Shown here: piece by piece, positions 8,404 to 18,052 of the stretch
Position numbering within the stretch: the stretch's first letter is position 1
Layout of the letters: the number at the start of each line of letters is the position of its first letter
Source of the DNA: Bacteroidota bacterium
GTDB lineage: Bacteria; Bacteroidota; Bacteroidia; Chitinophagales; Chitinophagaceae
Reading direction: 5' to 3'
Assembly: GCA_023422835.1 (NCBI GenBank)
Contig: JAFAGI010000007.1
Coordinates: 124,001-188,000, forward strand
Length of the DNA: 64,000 nt
Made by a program: the position numbers and the translations under genes
Notes under the pieces: generated by a model
What the model was told of the DNA's origin: nothing
Database searches by the model: none
What the model saw: the letters and a program-made list of their open reading frames with translations, nothing else

Positions 8404-11400
8404 TTGAAACAAAAGATCAACTTAAGAGAACTAAAATTTAAAAGACTGAGATTCAGGCGTATACGCTTTCGTGTGCTCATGATCATACTGGGACTGGCTG
8501 CCACATTCTTAATCGCGTTCAATTTCTGGTTTATAGAGCATGCAGAAAATACTTTGGAGAGCATTGTGGAAAGCCAGTCTGGCGGCAAAATAAAACTTAA
8601 GGTTGAGAAGTTTCACTTCAACTGGATTACCAACCAGATAAAGTTGGAGAAGGCAGCTTTATACACTAATAACGATTCTGCTACCAACATGTCTTATCTT
8701 TTTAGCGCGCCTGCCATAAATATTAAAGCTACCGGCTTCCTTCCACTGCTTTTTAAAAGAATACTGATCGATTCCATACATATTTACCACCCTGCAGTTA
8801 TAGTAACCAAACTTCATGAAGCGCCACAGGCATATACCCATAAAGACACAGCGCGTAGCGGAGACTTCTCGGTGGCCAAAGAGATCGGGCGTATTTCGCA
8901 GTCTGTGAACAAAGCAATCAACGTGTTGCATATCAGCCGTTTTATTTTAGATGACGGCAGCTTTTCACTCATTGATAAAACCAAGCCCAAGGAAATCCCT
9001 TTTAAAGTAAATAAGATCAACATTCTGCTCGACAATCTGCAGGTAGACAGCGCAACAACACGCGGCATGAATCAGCGCATTACTTTTACCGATGAGATAT
9101 CATTGCAGACTTCCGACCAGGACATGATCTTCCCCGGCAATACACACTTTTTAAGCTTTAAGAATTTCAGAGTTACCCTGCGCGACCGGCGTGTAGAATT
9201 CGACAGCTGTACCATAAGAGCCATCAAAGGTGATAGCTCCAAAACCGCATTCAATATTTTCTTTGATCAGTTAAAATTAACCAACATTGATTTTGATGCC
9301 CTGTATAATTCAGAAGTGATCAAAGCTGATTCTGTTTTCTGTAAAAACCCTTCTGTGTTTCTTGATATAGATAATACTATAAAAGATAAAACAGTAAGCA
9401 GTAGGAAAGATGTAAAAAAACTCGACGAGGTTATGCAGCAACTCATGGGCGACATTATGCTTAACTATGTGATTGTGCAGAATGCAGGCCTTAACATTAC
9501 CACTTATACACGAGGTAAGACCAACCTGTTTGCTTCTAAAAACAACAATATTGAGATACAGGGACTCGCAGTACGCCAGAATCAACAACGGCCGGTTACA
9601 ATCAATAAGTTTGTAATGAGCCTGTTTAACTATAAAACGCTTTTGCAAAACGGCAGGTACTCATTTGCGTTTGATACATTATTGTTCAATGATAATGAGG
9701 TGAACTTAAACAAATTTGCGTTTGAGGAATTTAAAGACGGCAAGCGCATAAAAAGCCTGGAAATGCCTCGTTTTGCATTGCGCGGCTTCTCTTGGGAATC
9801 TTTGTTGTATGATAACTATATAGCCGCTGAAAGTGCAAGGTTTTACAACCCGCGTATTACTTTTACAGCATTGCCTTCAAAACAAAAAAAACAACAAAAT
9901 ATATTTCAAACGTTGAATAGCGTGGGCAATGCCATGAAGCTCAGCAACCTGGAGATCATAAACGGAGACATTAAGATCCTTATGGATAAAGGCGCCCGCC
10001 TGCATCTGCAAAACACTGACCTCTCTTTACGCGCAAATGAACTCACAGCCTCCAGGAAAATAAAGAATATTCAGCATGCTGTAAAAAACCTTTATACAAG
10101 AAGGGCACAGTTTTCAAGCGGCACAGCAAACATCAGGCTCGATAATTTACGGCTCTCAGATGATAAGGCTGCCATCAGTGCAGCCAGCTTATTGCTAAGA
10201 AGCAGAGGAGTTAGCGCCCGGGCCAATGGTATAAAAATTAATTCAATTGTGCTGGACAGCGGCAGCAGCAATATTGTTATGAACGGACTGCGATGGAACA
10301 ATGCAACAATTGCAATAAATGCAAAACAAAAAAACAATAAAAAACAAACCCGGCAAACCTCCACAGGGCTTGCATTTTCGGCTATTCGCGGCAGCAATAC
10401 ACAGATAAGATCTATCAACAATGATAAAAAAATAAGCGCTTACCTGAGCAGCATCCGTGTTGATAAAATCCGGCAGAAAACGGGCAGACCGGAGATTTAC
10501 GGTCTTAATGTGTCCGGAAGAGATTTCCTCTTAACTGATCCGGTGCAAACCTTGTCTATTAAGAATCTCAGCATATCTGACAATCATAACAGCATTCTCC
10601 GCAACATCAGCTACCACAAAATAGATGCGATAGATTCAATCGCGGCATCAATACCACAGGTTACCATTATTCCAAATATTACGCAGATCGTCAATGGAAA
10701 TATTTTCGTAAACAGCCTGGTGGTGCACGACCCGGTTATCAAAGCACGTATAGGAAAAAAAGACAATAAAAATGCCGGCGGGAAAAAGCAGCCGGAGATC
10801 AGTATCGGTGAAGCAAAGTTAGAACGCCCTGACATATTACTCACTTTCACCAATGCAGATGCTTTGCCTTCGAGGGTTGAATGGAACGGCGTAAAGGCAA
10901 ACAGTTATATACATGTGCACGGCCTCAAATCAACTGCACAGGCACCTGTAAGCGCAGACGAAGTAAAAATTTACCTGACTAACTTTGATTATATCAATGC
11001 TAAAAACAAGCGCATTGCTACAAACGACAACAAGCTCAATTTGCTGTTCAAAGATTTCCTGTTGCAAAAAAATGATAGCGGCAAGGCAGAATGGAAAACC
11101 ACAGCCAACATTCTTTCCGTTGACAAATTAATGTTTGACAGCCTTGGCAAAAACAATGCTATCCTCCACATGAACAACGGTGATGTGAGGAATATATCAC
11201 TTAACTCCAAATTTCCAAAGGTAGCAGACATTATTAAAAACAGTGACAACCTGCATATCACCGGCACTGACGGTAGCCTAGTATCTGAACGCAACAACAT
11301 GTACTGGTATAACCTAAGCTTCAATAAAGGATTTTTTAAAACAGATTCTTTTTACCTGGAGCCGCGCCAAAGCCTGGAAGATTATAAGATCGGAAAGAAA

Positions 11401-12282
11401 TTCAATGCCGGTTACCTTACTTTAAGATCAGGATTGATCGCAGGCGGACCATTTAACCTGGAAAAATATGGCAGTGACAGTATTTTGAGCATTGGCAAGA
11501 TTGAAGCTAACGACCTTTTTATGTATACTTTCAAGGATAAGACCCAACCGGATACGGTAAAAAAATATAAACCCTTACCAACGGCAATGATTAAAAATAT
11601 TTCTTCAAAGCTGGATATTGGCAGGCTTGACCTGAAGAATATGAATATTCTGCATGAAGAGCTCAGCAATAAAACACTAACGCTCGCAAAAATCCCTGTA
11701 ACAGATTTAAATGCCGCTATTGAAAACATCAAAAATTATAACATACAACCACAAGATTCTTTATGGGTTACCGCTTCTATGAAAGTTTTGGGAGATTTAC
11801 CGGTTTATGCCCGCATTCACGAATCCTATTACGACTCTCTGAACGCTTTTGTTTTAAATGCCAAGGGTGGATCTGTACCACTGGATGCTTTCAACCGCAT
11901 ATTGATTCCTTTTATCGGCGCTAGAGCTGCAGGCGGCTACCTTGACAGCCTTACCATGACAGCTACAGGCAATGAATATTATTCAAAAGGACAAATGCAG
12001 ATGTACTACAACGGTTTAAAATTGCAGTTGCTCAACAAGAAAGACCTGCCCAACCAAAACTTTTTTAATAAAGCCGTAAGCTGGCTGGCCAACCTGTTGA
12101 TCGTGCGAAAAAATAATAATGGCAAAGTTGCGCCTGTATTCTTGGAAAGAGATAAAGAAAAAAGCGCCATTAATTTTTACATAAAAACAGCAGTAAGCGG
12201 TCTGAAATCAAGCGTTGGACTTCCTGGTGCTAAGCGGCAGGAAAAAAGATATTTCAGGAGAGTGAAGAAAATGGGCAATTGA
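8404..12282 (+). CDS. Large AsmA-like envelope protein
   Basis: A 1292-residue protein with a strongly basic cytoplasmic start (KFKRLRFRRIRFR), one membrane helix (VLMIILGLAATFLIAFNFWF) and a very long periplasmic region of repeating beta strands. Phrases such as KVEKFHFNWITNQIKLEKAA and INIKATGFLPLLFKRILIDS at the N-terminus, and LDAFNRILIPF near the end, are typical of AsmA/DUF748-like proteins. Those are thought to bridge inner and outer membrane for lipid transport. The start is a TTG at 8404; the next in-frame ATG (8479) would remove the basic segment and begin inside the helix, so TTG is preferred. The family assignment is by architecture, and function is inferred. Confidence 0.7.
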   Translation: MKQKINLRELKFKRLRFRRIRFRVLMIILGLAATFLIAFNFWFIEHAENTLESIVESQSGGKIKLKVEKFHFNWITNQIKLEKAALYTNNDSATNMSYLFSAPAINIKATGFLPLLFKRILIDSIHIYHPAVIVTKLHEAPQAYTHKDTARSGDFSVAKEIGRISQSVNKAINVLHISRFILDDGSFSLIDKTKPKEIPFKVNKINILLDNLQVDSATTRGMNQRITFTDEISLQTSDQDMIFPGNTHFLSFKNFRVTLRDRRVEFDSCTIRAIKGDSSKTAFNIFFDQLKLTNIDFDALYNSEVIKADSVFCKNPSVFLDIDNTIKDKTVSSRKDVKKLDEVMQQLMGDIMLNYVIVQNAGLNITTYTRGKTNLFASKNNNIEIQGLAVRQNQQRPVTINKFVMSLFNYKTLLQNGRYSFAFDTLLFNDNEVNLNKFAFEEFKDGKRIKSLEMPRFALRGFSWESLLYDNYIAAESARFYNPRITFTALPSKQKKQQNIFQTLNSVGNAMKLSNLEIINGDIKILMDKGARLHLQNTDLSLRANELTASRKIKNIQHAVKNLYTRRAQFSSGTANIRLDNLRLSDDKAAISAASLLLRSRGVSARANGIKINSIVLDSGSSNIVMNGLRWNNATIAINAKQKNNKKQTRQTSTGLAFSAIRGSNTQIRSINNDKKISAYLSSIRVDKIRQKTGRPEIYGLNVSGRDFLLTDPVQTLSIKNLSISDNHNSILRNISYHKIDAIDSIAASIPQVTIIPNITQIVNGNIFVNSLVVHDPVIKARIGKKDNKNAGGKKQPEISIGEAKLERPDILLTFTNADALPSRVEWNGVKANSYIHVHGLKSTAQAPVSADEVKIYLTNFDYINAKNKRIATNDNKLNLLFKDFLLQKNDSGKAEWKTTANILSVDKLMFDSLGKNNAILHMNNGDVRNISLNSKFPKVADIIKNSDNLHITGTDGSLVSERNNMYWYNLSFNKGFFKTDSFYLEPRQSLEDYKIGKKFNAGYLTLRSGLIAGGPFNLEKYGSDSILSIGKIEANDLFMYTFKDKTQPDTVKKYKPLPTAMIKNISSKLDIGRLDLKNMNILHEELSNKTLTLAKIPVTDLNAAIENIKNYNIQPQDSLWVTASMKVLGDLPVYARIHESYYDSLNAFVLNAKGGSVPLDAFNRILIPFIGARAAGGYLDSLTMTATGNEYYSKGQMQMYYNGLKLQLLNKKDLPNQNFFNKAVSWLANLLIVRKNNNGKVAPVFLERDKEKSAINFYIKTAVSGLKSSVGLPGAKRQEKRYFRRVKKMGN

Positions 12283-12321
12283 TAATGAAATTTGCGGAAA
12301 GTGGAGAGTAGAAAATTATTT

Positions 12322-12372
12322 ACCATTCACCTCTTACCTCTCACATTTTATTTTTAACAGTACCTCTCACCC
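12322..12372. repeat. Degenerate heptamer repeats (ACCTCTC type)
   Basis: ACCATTC-ACCTCTT-ACCTCTC-ACATTTT and a later ACCTCTC-ACC follow a seven-base period in the gap between two convergent genes. Similar period-7 arrays occur at 15403, 15833 and 31033. Confidence 0.55.
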
Positions 12373-12379
12373 TGCCACA

Positions 12380-13237
12380 TCAATTTAACCTAGAATTGAA
12401 TGTATCGCCCTGGCTGAGATCGCCGGAAGTGTATCCTTTTTTAAACCAATATACCCTTTCCGCCGAACTGCCATGAGTAAAGGATTCTGGAACTACATAA
12501 CCCTGTGTTTGCTTTTGAATATTATCATCGCCGATCGCATTGGCTGCTTGCAAAGCAGATTCAATATCTCCCGGCTCCAGTCCAATAGTACCGTTCTTTT
12601 CCGCGTAGTGTGTCCACAAGCCTGCAAGAAAATCTGCCTGTAATTCTAATTTCACTGAAAGCTGGTTGTATTCCGCCTGGCTAAGCCTGCCCCTGGCCGC
12701 TTCCATTTGTTGGGTAATGCCGAGTAAATTTTGCACGTGATGCCCCACTTCGTGCGCTACCACATAAGATTGCGCCAAATCACCCTTTGCATTAAACCTT
12801 TGTGCCAGCTCATTAAAAAACGTAAGATCTAAATACACTTTCCCATCAGCAGGGCAATAAAAAGGGCCCATCGCTGAAGATGCTCCTCCACAACCACTTC
12901 GCGTGCTTCCACTAAACATTTTTAAAGTCGGGTTTTGGTATTGCTTGTTTAGCTGCTGGGTAAAAACATTTGCCCATATGTCATTACAGCTATTAAAAGT
13001 ATATTTAGCGTGTTGCGCAAGTGCATCATCCGGGCGTGGGCCGGTAGGTGCAGTCTCCTGTTGAGGGGCTATCTGTTCTACAGAATTGATGAAAGAAAAC
13101 GGGTTTTGTCCCAACAAGAGCGCTATGATCACCGCTATAATGGTGCCTATGCCTCCGAATGCAAGGCCTCTACCGCCGCCACTACCACGCCTGTCCTCTA
13201 TATTTCTGTCGCTGTTATTAGGATTCAACCATTTCAT
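12380..13237 (-). CDS. YpfJ-type neutral zinc metallopeptidase
   Basis: A 285-residue protein of the YpfJ/KPN_02809 putative neutral zinc metallopeptidase family. A short cytoplasmic N-terminus (MKWLNPNNSDRNIEDRRGSG, glycine-rich) precedes one membrane helix (about 27-43), and the catalytic domain carries H162-E-V-G-H166 as the zinc-binding HExxH. ELQADFLAGLW downstream offers a further ligand. FYCPADGKVYLDLTFF is another family block. The natural substrate is not known. The gene is convergent with the AsmA-like gene and monocistronic. Confidence 0.88.
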   Translation of the reverse strand: MKWLNPNNSDRNIEDRRGSGGGRGLAFGGIGTIIAVIIALLLGQNPFSFINSVEQIAPQQETAPTGPRPDDALAQHAKYTFNSCNDIWANVFTQQLNKQYQNPTLKMFSGSTRSGCGGASSAMGPFYCPADGKVYLDLTFFNELAQRFNAKGDLAQSYVVAHEVGHHVQNLLGITQQMEAARGRLSQAEYNQLSVKLELQADFLAGLWTHYAEKNGTIGLEPGDIESALQAANAIGDDNIQKQTQGYVVPESFTHGSSAERVYWFKKGYTSGDLSQGDTFNSRLN

Positions 13238-13538
13238 CGCAAAAAATTTAAATTGTGTAAATAGTCAGACTATTAAACAGACAATAATAGCCAATTTTTA
13301 TGCCAAAAAGGATTTGGTGAATGGTGATTTCTGAATGTCTTTTCTGTAATGATTAATCTGGATCTAATCTGTATTTTGTAGCTGGCAATTCCAGTATAAG
13401 ACCTATCAATTCCCTCATAGATAATAAATATACATAATTCTGACAATTTTAATCCTTATATACTTAGTTAAGTGATTTAGTATTTGTAGATTTGCGCCGA
13501 TGGTGCCTGCCAGTCAGGCATAGCAAAACCAAAAGGAT
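13238..13538. other. Divergent intergenic region upstream of suf genes
   Basis: About 300 bases between the metallopeptidase start and the SufA-like start. It is AT-rich. I see one -7 element (TAGATTTG, 13487-13494) and a small inverted repeat TGCCTG-CCAGT-CAGGCA (13504-13520) in the suf leader. I see no gene and no recognisable Fe-S regulator site. Confidence 0.5.
13487..13494 (+). promoter_or_regulatory. -7 element (TAGATTTG) of the suf operon
   Basis: TAGATTTG fits TAnnTTTG exactly, 45 bases before the SufA-like ATG. The -33 TTTG is absent, so regulation by an activator is possible. Confidence 0.45.
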
Positions 13539-13865
13539 ATGATAACTGTTTCTGATACTGCAAAATCTTACATTACAAGCTTAATGGCGGAGAAGAACCT
13601 GGGCAATAACGCTTTTGTACGTGTTGGCGTTAAAGGCGGTGGGTGCTCTGGACTTGAATACCGGCTTGACTTTGATACCGAACAACAATCGGATGATCAG
13701 GTGTATGAAGACAAAGGAATAAAGGTTGTTGTAGATAAAAAAAGTCTGCTTTACCTGTTCGGAACTGAACTGGACTATTCAGGCGGGCTGAACGGCAAAG
13801 GACTTTTTTTTAATAATCCAAACGCTACACGCACATGCAGTTGCGGTGAGAGCTTTGCTGTATAG
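13539..13865 (+). CDS. A-type iron-sulphur carrier (SufA/IscA-like)
   Basis: A 108-residue HesB/IscA-family protein, which carries assembled iron-sulphur clusters to target proteins. The three conserved cysteines are present: C36 in GGGCSGLEY, and C100 and C102 in the C-terminal TCSCGESFAV. Length is normal for the family. It heads the operon and is followed 58 bases later by sufB, so SufA is the likely role, though ErpA or IscA naming cannot be excluded. Confidence 0.9.
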   Translation: MITVSDTAKSYITSLMAEKNLGNNAFVRVGVKGGGCSGLEYRLDFDTEQQSDDQVYEDKGIKVVVDKKSLLYLFGTELDYSGGLNGKGLFFNNPNATRTCSCGESFAV

Positions 13866-13923
13866 TAAAAATGAAAGTAGGTGCTATACCTTATTTATAA
13901 CCAAAAATTTATAACTAACTGAA

Positions 13924-15402
13924 GTGGCAGAGAAAGACGATATATTATTAGAAGAAATTGCGAATAAGGAATATGAATTCGGGTTTACCACCAGTATTGA
14001 GATGGATGTATTCCCGCCGGGGCTGAATGAAGATGTGATACGGTTTCTTTCTGAAAAAAAAGGAGAACCGGATTGGATGCTGCAATGGAGGCTGAAAGCT
14101 TATGAAGCTTTTAAAAAAGCCAAAATGCCGCAGTGGCAAAACTTTAAAATGCCGGAAATTGACTTCCAGGAAATCTCTTATTATGCAGCGCCCAAAAGCA
14201 AAGCAAAATATGACAGCCTTGACGAAGTAGACCCTGAGTTGTTGGAGACATTTGAAAAACTGGGCATCCCCTTAAATGAAAGGAAAATACTGGCAGGCGT
14301 GAAAGAATCTGAAGAAGATCGTCCCAAAGTAGCTGTTGACGCTGTTTTTGACAGCGTATCTGTAAAAACAACTTACCAGGAAGAGCTGAAAAAGCATGGT
14401 ATTATTTTCTGCCCTATCAGCGAAGCTATCAGAAACCATCCTGAACTGGTACAAAAATACCTGAGTTCTGTGGTTCCGCAAACCGACAATATTTTTGCTG
14501 CACTGAACTCGGCTGTGTTTACAGACGGATCATTTGTTTACATTCCCAAAGGGGTGCGCTGCCCGATGGAGCTTTCAACTTACTTCCGCATCAACACCAT
14601 GAATACCGGGCAGTTTGAAAGAACACTTATTATTGCAGATGAAGGCAGTTATGTAAGCTACCTGGAAGGCTGCACTGCGCCTCAACGTGATGAAAACCAA
14701 TTGCACGCAGCCGTAGTAGAATTGATAGCCATGGAAAATGCAGAGATCAAGTATTCAACGGTGCAGAACTGGTATCCAGGAGATAAAGAGGGCAAAGGCG
14801 GCATTTATAATTTTGTTACCAAACGCGGTGCCTGCCGCGGCGCCAATGCTAAAATTTCCTGGACGCAGGTAGAGACAGGCTCTTCCATTACCTGGAAATA
14901 TCCGAGCGTGATATTGCAGGGCGATAATTCTGTTGGCGAATTTTACTCAGTGGCCGTTACAAAAAACTACCAGATAGCTGATACAGGTACCAAAATGATC
15001 CACTTGGGTAAAAATACGAAAAGCAGGATCATATCTAAAGGTATTTCCGCCGGTGAGGGGCAAAACTCCTACCGCGGGCTGGTGGCTATGGGCAGAAACG
15101 CTGCATTTGCAAGAAACTTCACCCAGTGTGATTCTTTGCTTATAGGCGACAGATGCGGAGCACATACATTCCCGTACATAGAAAGTAAGAACAATACAGC
15201 AATGGTAGAGCACGAGGCTACTACTTCTAAAATAGGCGAAGACCAGATCTTTTATCTAAACCAGCGAGGCATAGATACCGAACAGGCAGTGGCACTGATT
15301 GTAAACGGCTATGCCAAGGAAGTACTCAACCAACTGCCCATGGAATTTGCTGTAGAAGCTCAAAAACTGCTCAGCCTTACATTGGAAGGAAGTGTGGGGT
15401 AA
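13924..15402 (+). CDS. sufB: Fe-S cluster assembly scaffold SufB
   Basis: A 492-residue SufB, the scaffold subunit of the SufBC2D complex on which [Fe-S] clusters are built. Family blocks include [20 protein letters not shown] near the start, the beta-helix core ([31 protein letters not shown]) and the C-terminal [20 protein letters not shown]. Length is standard. The start is a GTG at 13924. The gene is followed by an inserted four-helix-bundle gene before sufC, which is unusual for this tightly packed operon. Confidence 0.95.
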   Translation: MAEKDDILLEEIANKEYEFGFTTSIEMDVFPPGLNEDVIRFLSEKKGEPDWMLQWRLKAYEAFKKAKMPQWQNFKMPEIDFQEISYYAAPKSKAKYDSLDEVDPELLETFEKLGIPLNERKILAGVKESEEDRPKVAVDAVFDSVSVKTTYQEELKKHGIIFCPISEAIRNHPELVQKYLSSVVPQTDNIFAALNSAVFTDGSFVYIPKGVRCPMELSTYFRINTMNTGQFERTLIIADEGSYVSYLEGCTAPQRDENQLHAAVVELIAMENAEIKYSTVQNWYPGDKEGKGGIYNFVTKRGACRGANAKISWTQVETGSSITWKYPSVILQGDNSVGEFYSVAVTKNYQIADTGTKMIHLGKNTKSRIISKGISAGEGQNSYRGLVAMGRNAAFARNFTQCDSLLIGDRCGAHTFPYIESKNNTAMVEHEATTSKIGEDQIFYLNQRGIDTEQAVALIVNGYAKEVLNQLPMEFAVEAQKLLSLTLEGSVG

Positions 15403-15440
15403 ATTGCAGATTGCAATTGCAGATTACAGATTATAAATTC
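15403..15440. repeat. Heptamer repeats (ATTGCAG type), left border of inserted gene
   Basis: Directly after the sufB stop: ATTGCAG-ATTGCAA-TTGCAG-ATTACAG-ATTATAA, a seven-base period with one six-base unit. It resembles, in reverse complement, the array at 15833-15869 on the other side of the four-helix gene, so the two could be borders of an insertion. Confidence 0.6.
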
Positions 15441-15446
15441 TTGCGA

Positions 15447-15817
15447 ATGAACCAGGTTAAAAAATTTGAAGACTTACAGGTGTGGAAAGATGCAATGGAT
15501 TTATGTACTGTGATCTACAAAGCTACTAATTCAAGTTCTTTTCTAAAGTATTTGTATTGAAAGAACAAATCAGAGAATCTGTTGTATCAATTCCTTCTAA
15601 TATTGCAGAGGGAGTTGAAAGAGACAGCCACAAGCAATTCAAATATTTTCCTATAATCTCAAAAAGATCATGCGGGGAGCTAAGGACACAATTAAAAATA
15701 GAACAGTTGCTTGAATATATAGCACAGGAACAATACAATATATTAAATAATAATTGTTTAGTTGTGAGCAAGCAGTTATCTGGATTTATTAATTATTTAA
15801 AACATTATAAGCCTTGA
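15447..15817 (+). pseudogene. Four-helix-bundle (23S rRNA IVP/S23-type) protein, one frameshift
   Basis: Two frames rebuild a TIGR02436-type four-helix-bundle protein. MNQVKKFEDLQVWKDAMDLC to NSSSF lies in the first frame (ATG at 15447). KVFVLKEQIRESVVSIPSNI through IAEGVERDSHKQF and a C-terminal helix lies in the second. The change falls at a T-run near 15537-15545. This family is widespread in Bacteroidota and includes proteins encoded in 23S rRNA intervening sequences. The gene sits between sufB and sufC, bordered by heptamer repeats, as if inserted. If the second frame is translated alone (from about 15557) it gives only a truncated bundle. Confidence 0.72.
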
Positions 15818-15832
15818 TAAAATTATAAACTG

Positions 15833-15869
15833 CAATTTGAAATCTTAATTTGTAATTTGTAATTTTTTT
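15833..15869. repeat. Heptamer repeats (AATTTGT type), right border of inserted gene
   Basis: AATTTGA-AATCTT-AATTTGT-AATTTGT-AATTTTT, period about seven, immediately upstream of sufC. The reverse complement (ATTACAA units, then AAATTGCAG-TTTATAATT) resembles the array after sufB. Confidence 0.55.
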
Positions 15870-15891
15870 GAAACAGAAATCGAATATAATT

Positions 15892-16635
15892 ATGCTAACA
15901 ATTAAAAACCTACACGCAGGTGTTGAGGATAAAAAAATTCTGAAAGGAATTAATCTTGAAGTAAATGCAGGAGAAGTACATGCCATCATGGGTCCCAACG
16001 GATCGGGAAAAAGCTCGCTGGCATCGGTACTGGCAGGAAGAGAAAACTTTGAAGTAACAGAAGGCGAAGTTCTGCTTGATGGCAAAGACCTGTTGGATAT
16101 GTCTCCCGAAGACCGCGCACGCGAAGGCTTGTTCCTGGCCTTTCAATACCCGATAGAAATACCCGGTGTCTCCAACATCAATTTCCTGAAAACAGCTTTG
16201 AACGAAATACGCAGTTATCACGGCCAAGAGCCTATGGATGCTAAGTCATTCCTGCAACTGGCCAAAGAAAAACAACAACTGGTAGAGTTTGATGCCAAGC
16301 TGGTAAACCGCTCTCTGAACGAAGGGTTTTCCGGCGGCGAGAAAAAAAGAAATGAAATATTTCAACTGGCAATGCTTAACCCCAGGCTGGCAGTACTCGA
16401 CGAAACCGACTCAGGCCTTGACATTGACGCGTTAAGGATTGTAGCAAGCGGCGTGAACAAATTACGTTCGGACAAAAATGCATTTGTGCTGATCACACAC
16501 TACCAAAGACTGCTGGATTATATTGTTCCCGATTTTGTACATGTATTGTACAACGGGCAAATCATTAAATCAGGTACTAAAGAACTGGCGTTGGAACTTG
16601 AAGAAAAAGGGTACGACTGGCTGATCAATAAGTAA
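15892..16635 (+). CDS. sufC: Fe-S cluster assembly ATPase SufC
   Basis: A 247-residue ABC-type ATPase that powers the SufBCD scaffold. It has Walker A GPNGSGKSSL, the SufC-type signature FSGGEKKR, and Walker B followed by DETDSGLD, which distinguishes SufC from transport ATPases. The ATG at 15892 (MLTIKNLHAGVEDKK) is chosen; an upstream TTG at 15868 would only add eight residues lying in the heptamer repeat. The preceding insertion may weaken coupling with sufB. SufD follows 56 bases downstream. Confidence 0.95.
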   Translation: MLTIKNLHAGVEDKKILKGINLEVNAGEVHAIMGPNGSGKSSLASVLAGRENFEVTEGEVLLDGKDLLDMSPEDRAREGLFLAFQYPIEIPGVSNINFLKTALNEIRSYHGQEPMDAKSFLQLAKEKQQLVEFDAKLVNRSLNEGFSGGEKKRNEIFQLAMLNPRLAVLDETDSGLDIDALRIVASGVNKLRSDKNAFVLITHYQRLLDYIVPDFVHVLYNGQIIKSGTKELALELEEKGYDWLINK

Positions 16636-16691
16636 TCAGAAATTGTGTGTTTGAAAAATCATGCTTTTCATTATCCCAAATAAACATTACG

Positions 16692-17999
16692 ATGTCTCTA
16701 TACGAATCATTAATTAATAATTTTGAAGATCATATCAATGCCTTTGAATCTCCTGCCCTTATTGCACTAAGGAGATCGGCATTTCATTATTTTAAGCAAA
16801 GCAACTTTCCTACTGTAAAAAACGAGGAATGGCGTTTTACAAATATCCAGCCTTATGTAAACGAACAATACCACATTGGCCTGGCAGCAGATGTAGAAAA
16901 AACAAAAGTTGAAGAGGCTATAAAAGCCTTATCCATACAGGGCTTGGAGTCTTACAGGCTGGTAATGGTAAACGGGATTATAGATTTTAATTATAGTGTG
17001 CTGCCGGAAAATGATAAATTCATTATACATCCTATAACCGATCTTTTGGGTGATGACAGCTTCATTGAGAAAATAAACCATCAGCTGCCGGTGGAGAAAT
17101 TTCCTTTTGCTGCGCTGAATACAGCTTACTTTAAAAAAGGATATTTCTTTGATGTAAAAAAAGGCTGCTATCTGGATAAGCCCGTGCAGATCATGCATAT
17201 TTTCTCTGCCGCTGAAAATTCGCTGATACAACCCAGGAACATTGTGTACCTCGAAAATGATTCTAAGGCAGAGATCATTGAATCTTACCTGTGCATGGAC
17301 GAGCATGCTTATTTTGTAAACAGTGTTACCGAAATACATGTGGAATCCAATGCACGCTGCTCTCACGCAATTTTCCAGAAAAACGGTAAAAAGCAAAGGT
17401 TTGTAACACATGTACAGATTACACAGCAGCAAGACAGCCATTATGATAACTACACCATTACCATTCCCGAATCTGAACTGGTGCGCAATAACCTGAACGT
17501 AATTCTTGACGGTAAAAATACCGAAACCCATATGTACGGCTTGTATCTTGCCGGCAACGGACAGCTTATAGACAACCATTCGCTGGTAGAGCATCGCTAT
17601 CCCAACTGTGAAAGCAACCAGTTGTATAAAGGTGTAATCTTAGATGGCGGTAAAGGTGTATTCAATGGTAAAATACATGTTTTCCGGCCGGCGCAGAAAA
17701 CCAACGCCTTCCAGCAAAACAACAACCTGCTCTTCAGCAGCAATGCACAGATCAATACCAAACCACAATTAGAGATCTTTGCCGACGATGTAAAATGCAG
17801 CCACGGTTCCACCATTGGGCAATTTAACAAGGAGTCAATGTTTTACCTGCAGGCACGCGGCATCAGCAAAGAATCTGCAAAGACCATGCTGGTAAATGCT
17901 TTTGCATTTGATGTAACCCAGAAACTGGAAAACGAACCGTTGCGCAACTATATAGATCATTTAATAGAAGATACCATAAGTAGATCAGGAAATGAATAG
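16692..17999 (+). CDS. sufD: Fe-S cluster assembly protein SufD
   Basis: A 435-residue SufD, the SufB paralogue of the scaffold complex. Characteristic parts are the N-terminal helix with KNEEWRFTNIQPY, the central beta-helix, and the C-terminal ADDVKCSHGSTIGQFNKESM with YLQARGISKESAKTMLVNAF, which holds the histidine and cysteine expected in SufD. ATG at 16692 (MSLYESLINNFEDH) is preferred over a start at 16647. A terminator follows at once, so the cysteine desulphurase SufS and SufE must be encoded elsewhere. Confidence 0.93.
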   Translation: MSLYESLINNFEDHINAFESPALIALRRSAFHYFKQSNFPTVKNEEWRFTNIQPYVNEQYHIGLAADVEKTKVEEAIKALSIQGLESYRLVMVNGIIDFNYSVLPENDKFIIHPITDLLGDDSFIEKINHQLPVEKFPFAALNTAYFKKGYFFDVKKGCYLDKPVQIMHIFSAAENSLIQPRNIVYLENDSKAEIIESYLCMDEHAYFVNSVTEIHVESNARCSHAIFQKNGKKQRFVTHVQITQQQDSHYDNYTITIPESELVRNNLNVILDGKNTETHMYGLYLAGNGQLIDNHSLVEHRYPNCESNQLYKGVILDGGKGVFNGKIHVFRPAQKTNAFQQNNNLLFSSNAQINTKPQLEIFADDVKCSHGSTIGQFNKESMFYLQARGISKESAKTMLVNAFAFDVTQKLENEPLRNYIDHLIEDTISRSGNE

Positions 18000-18015
18000 C
18001 TCACACTTATTATTG

Positions 18016-18043
18016 AAGCAGGCTCATACGGGCCTGCTTTTTT
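18016..18043 (+). terminator. Rho-independent terminator after sufD
   Basis: AAGCAGGC (18016-18023) pairs with GCCTGCTT (18032-18039), followed by a T-run to 18043, 17 bases after the sufD stop. Confidence 0.85.
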
Positions 18044-18052
18044 AATTGGGCA

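Noticed and set aside
13504..13520. TGCCTG-CCAGT-CAGGCA inverted repeat in the suf leader
   Set aside because: Only six-base arms, no U-run or known regulator motif; too weak to call an operator.
16929..17594. 221-codon open frame antisense to sufD
   Set aside because: Antisense shadow with Tyr/Phe/Ile-rich composition typical of the reverse strand.
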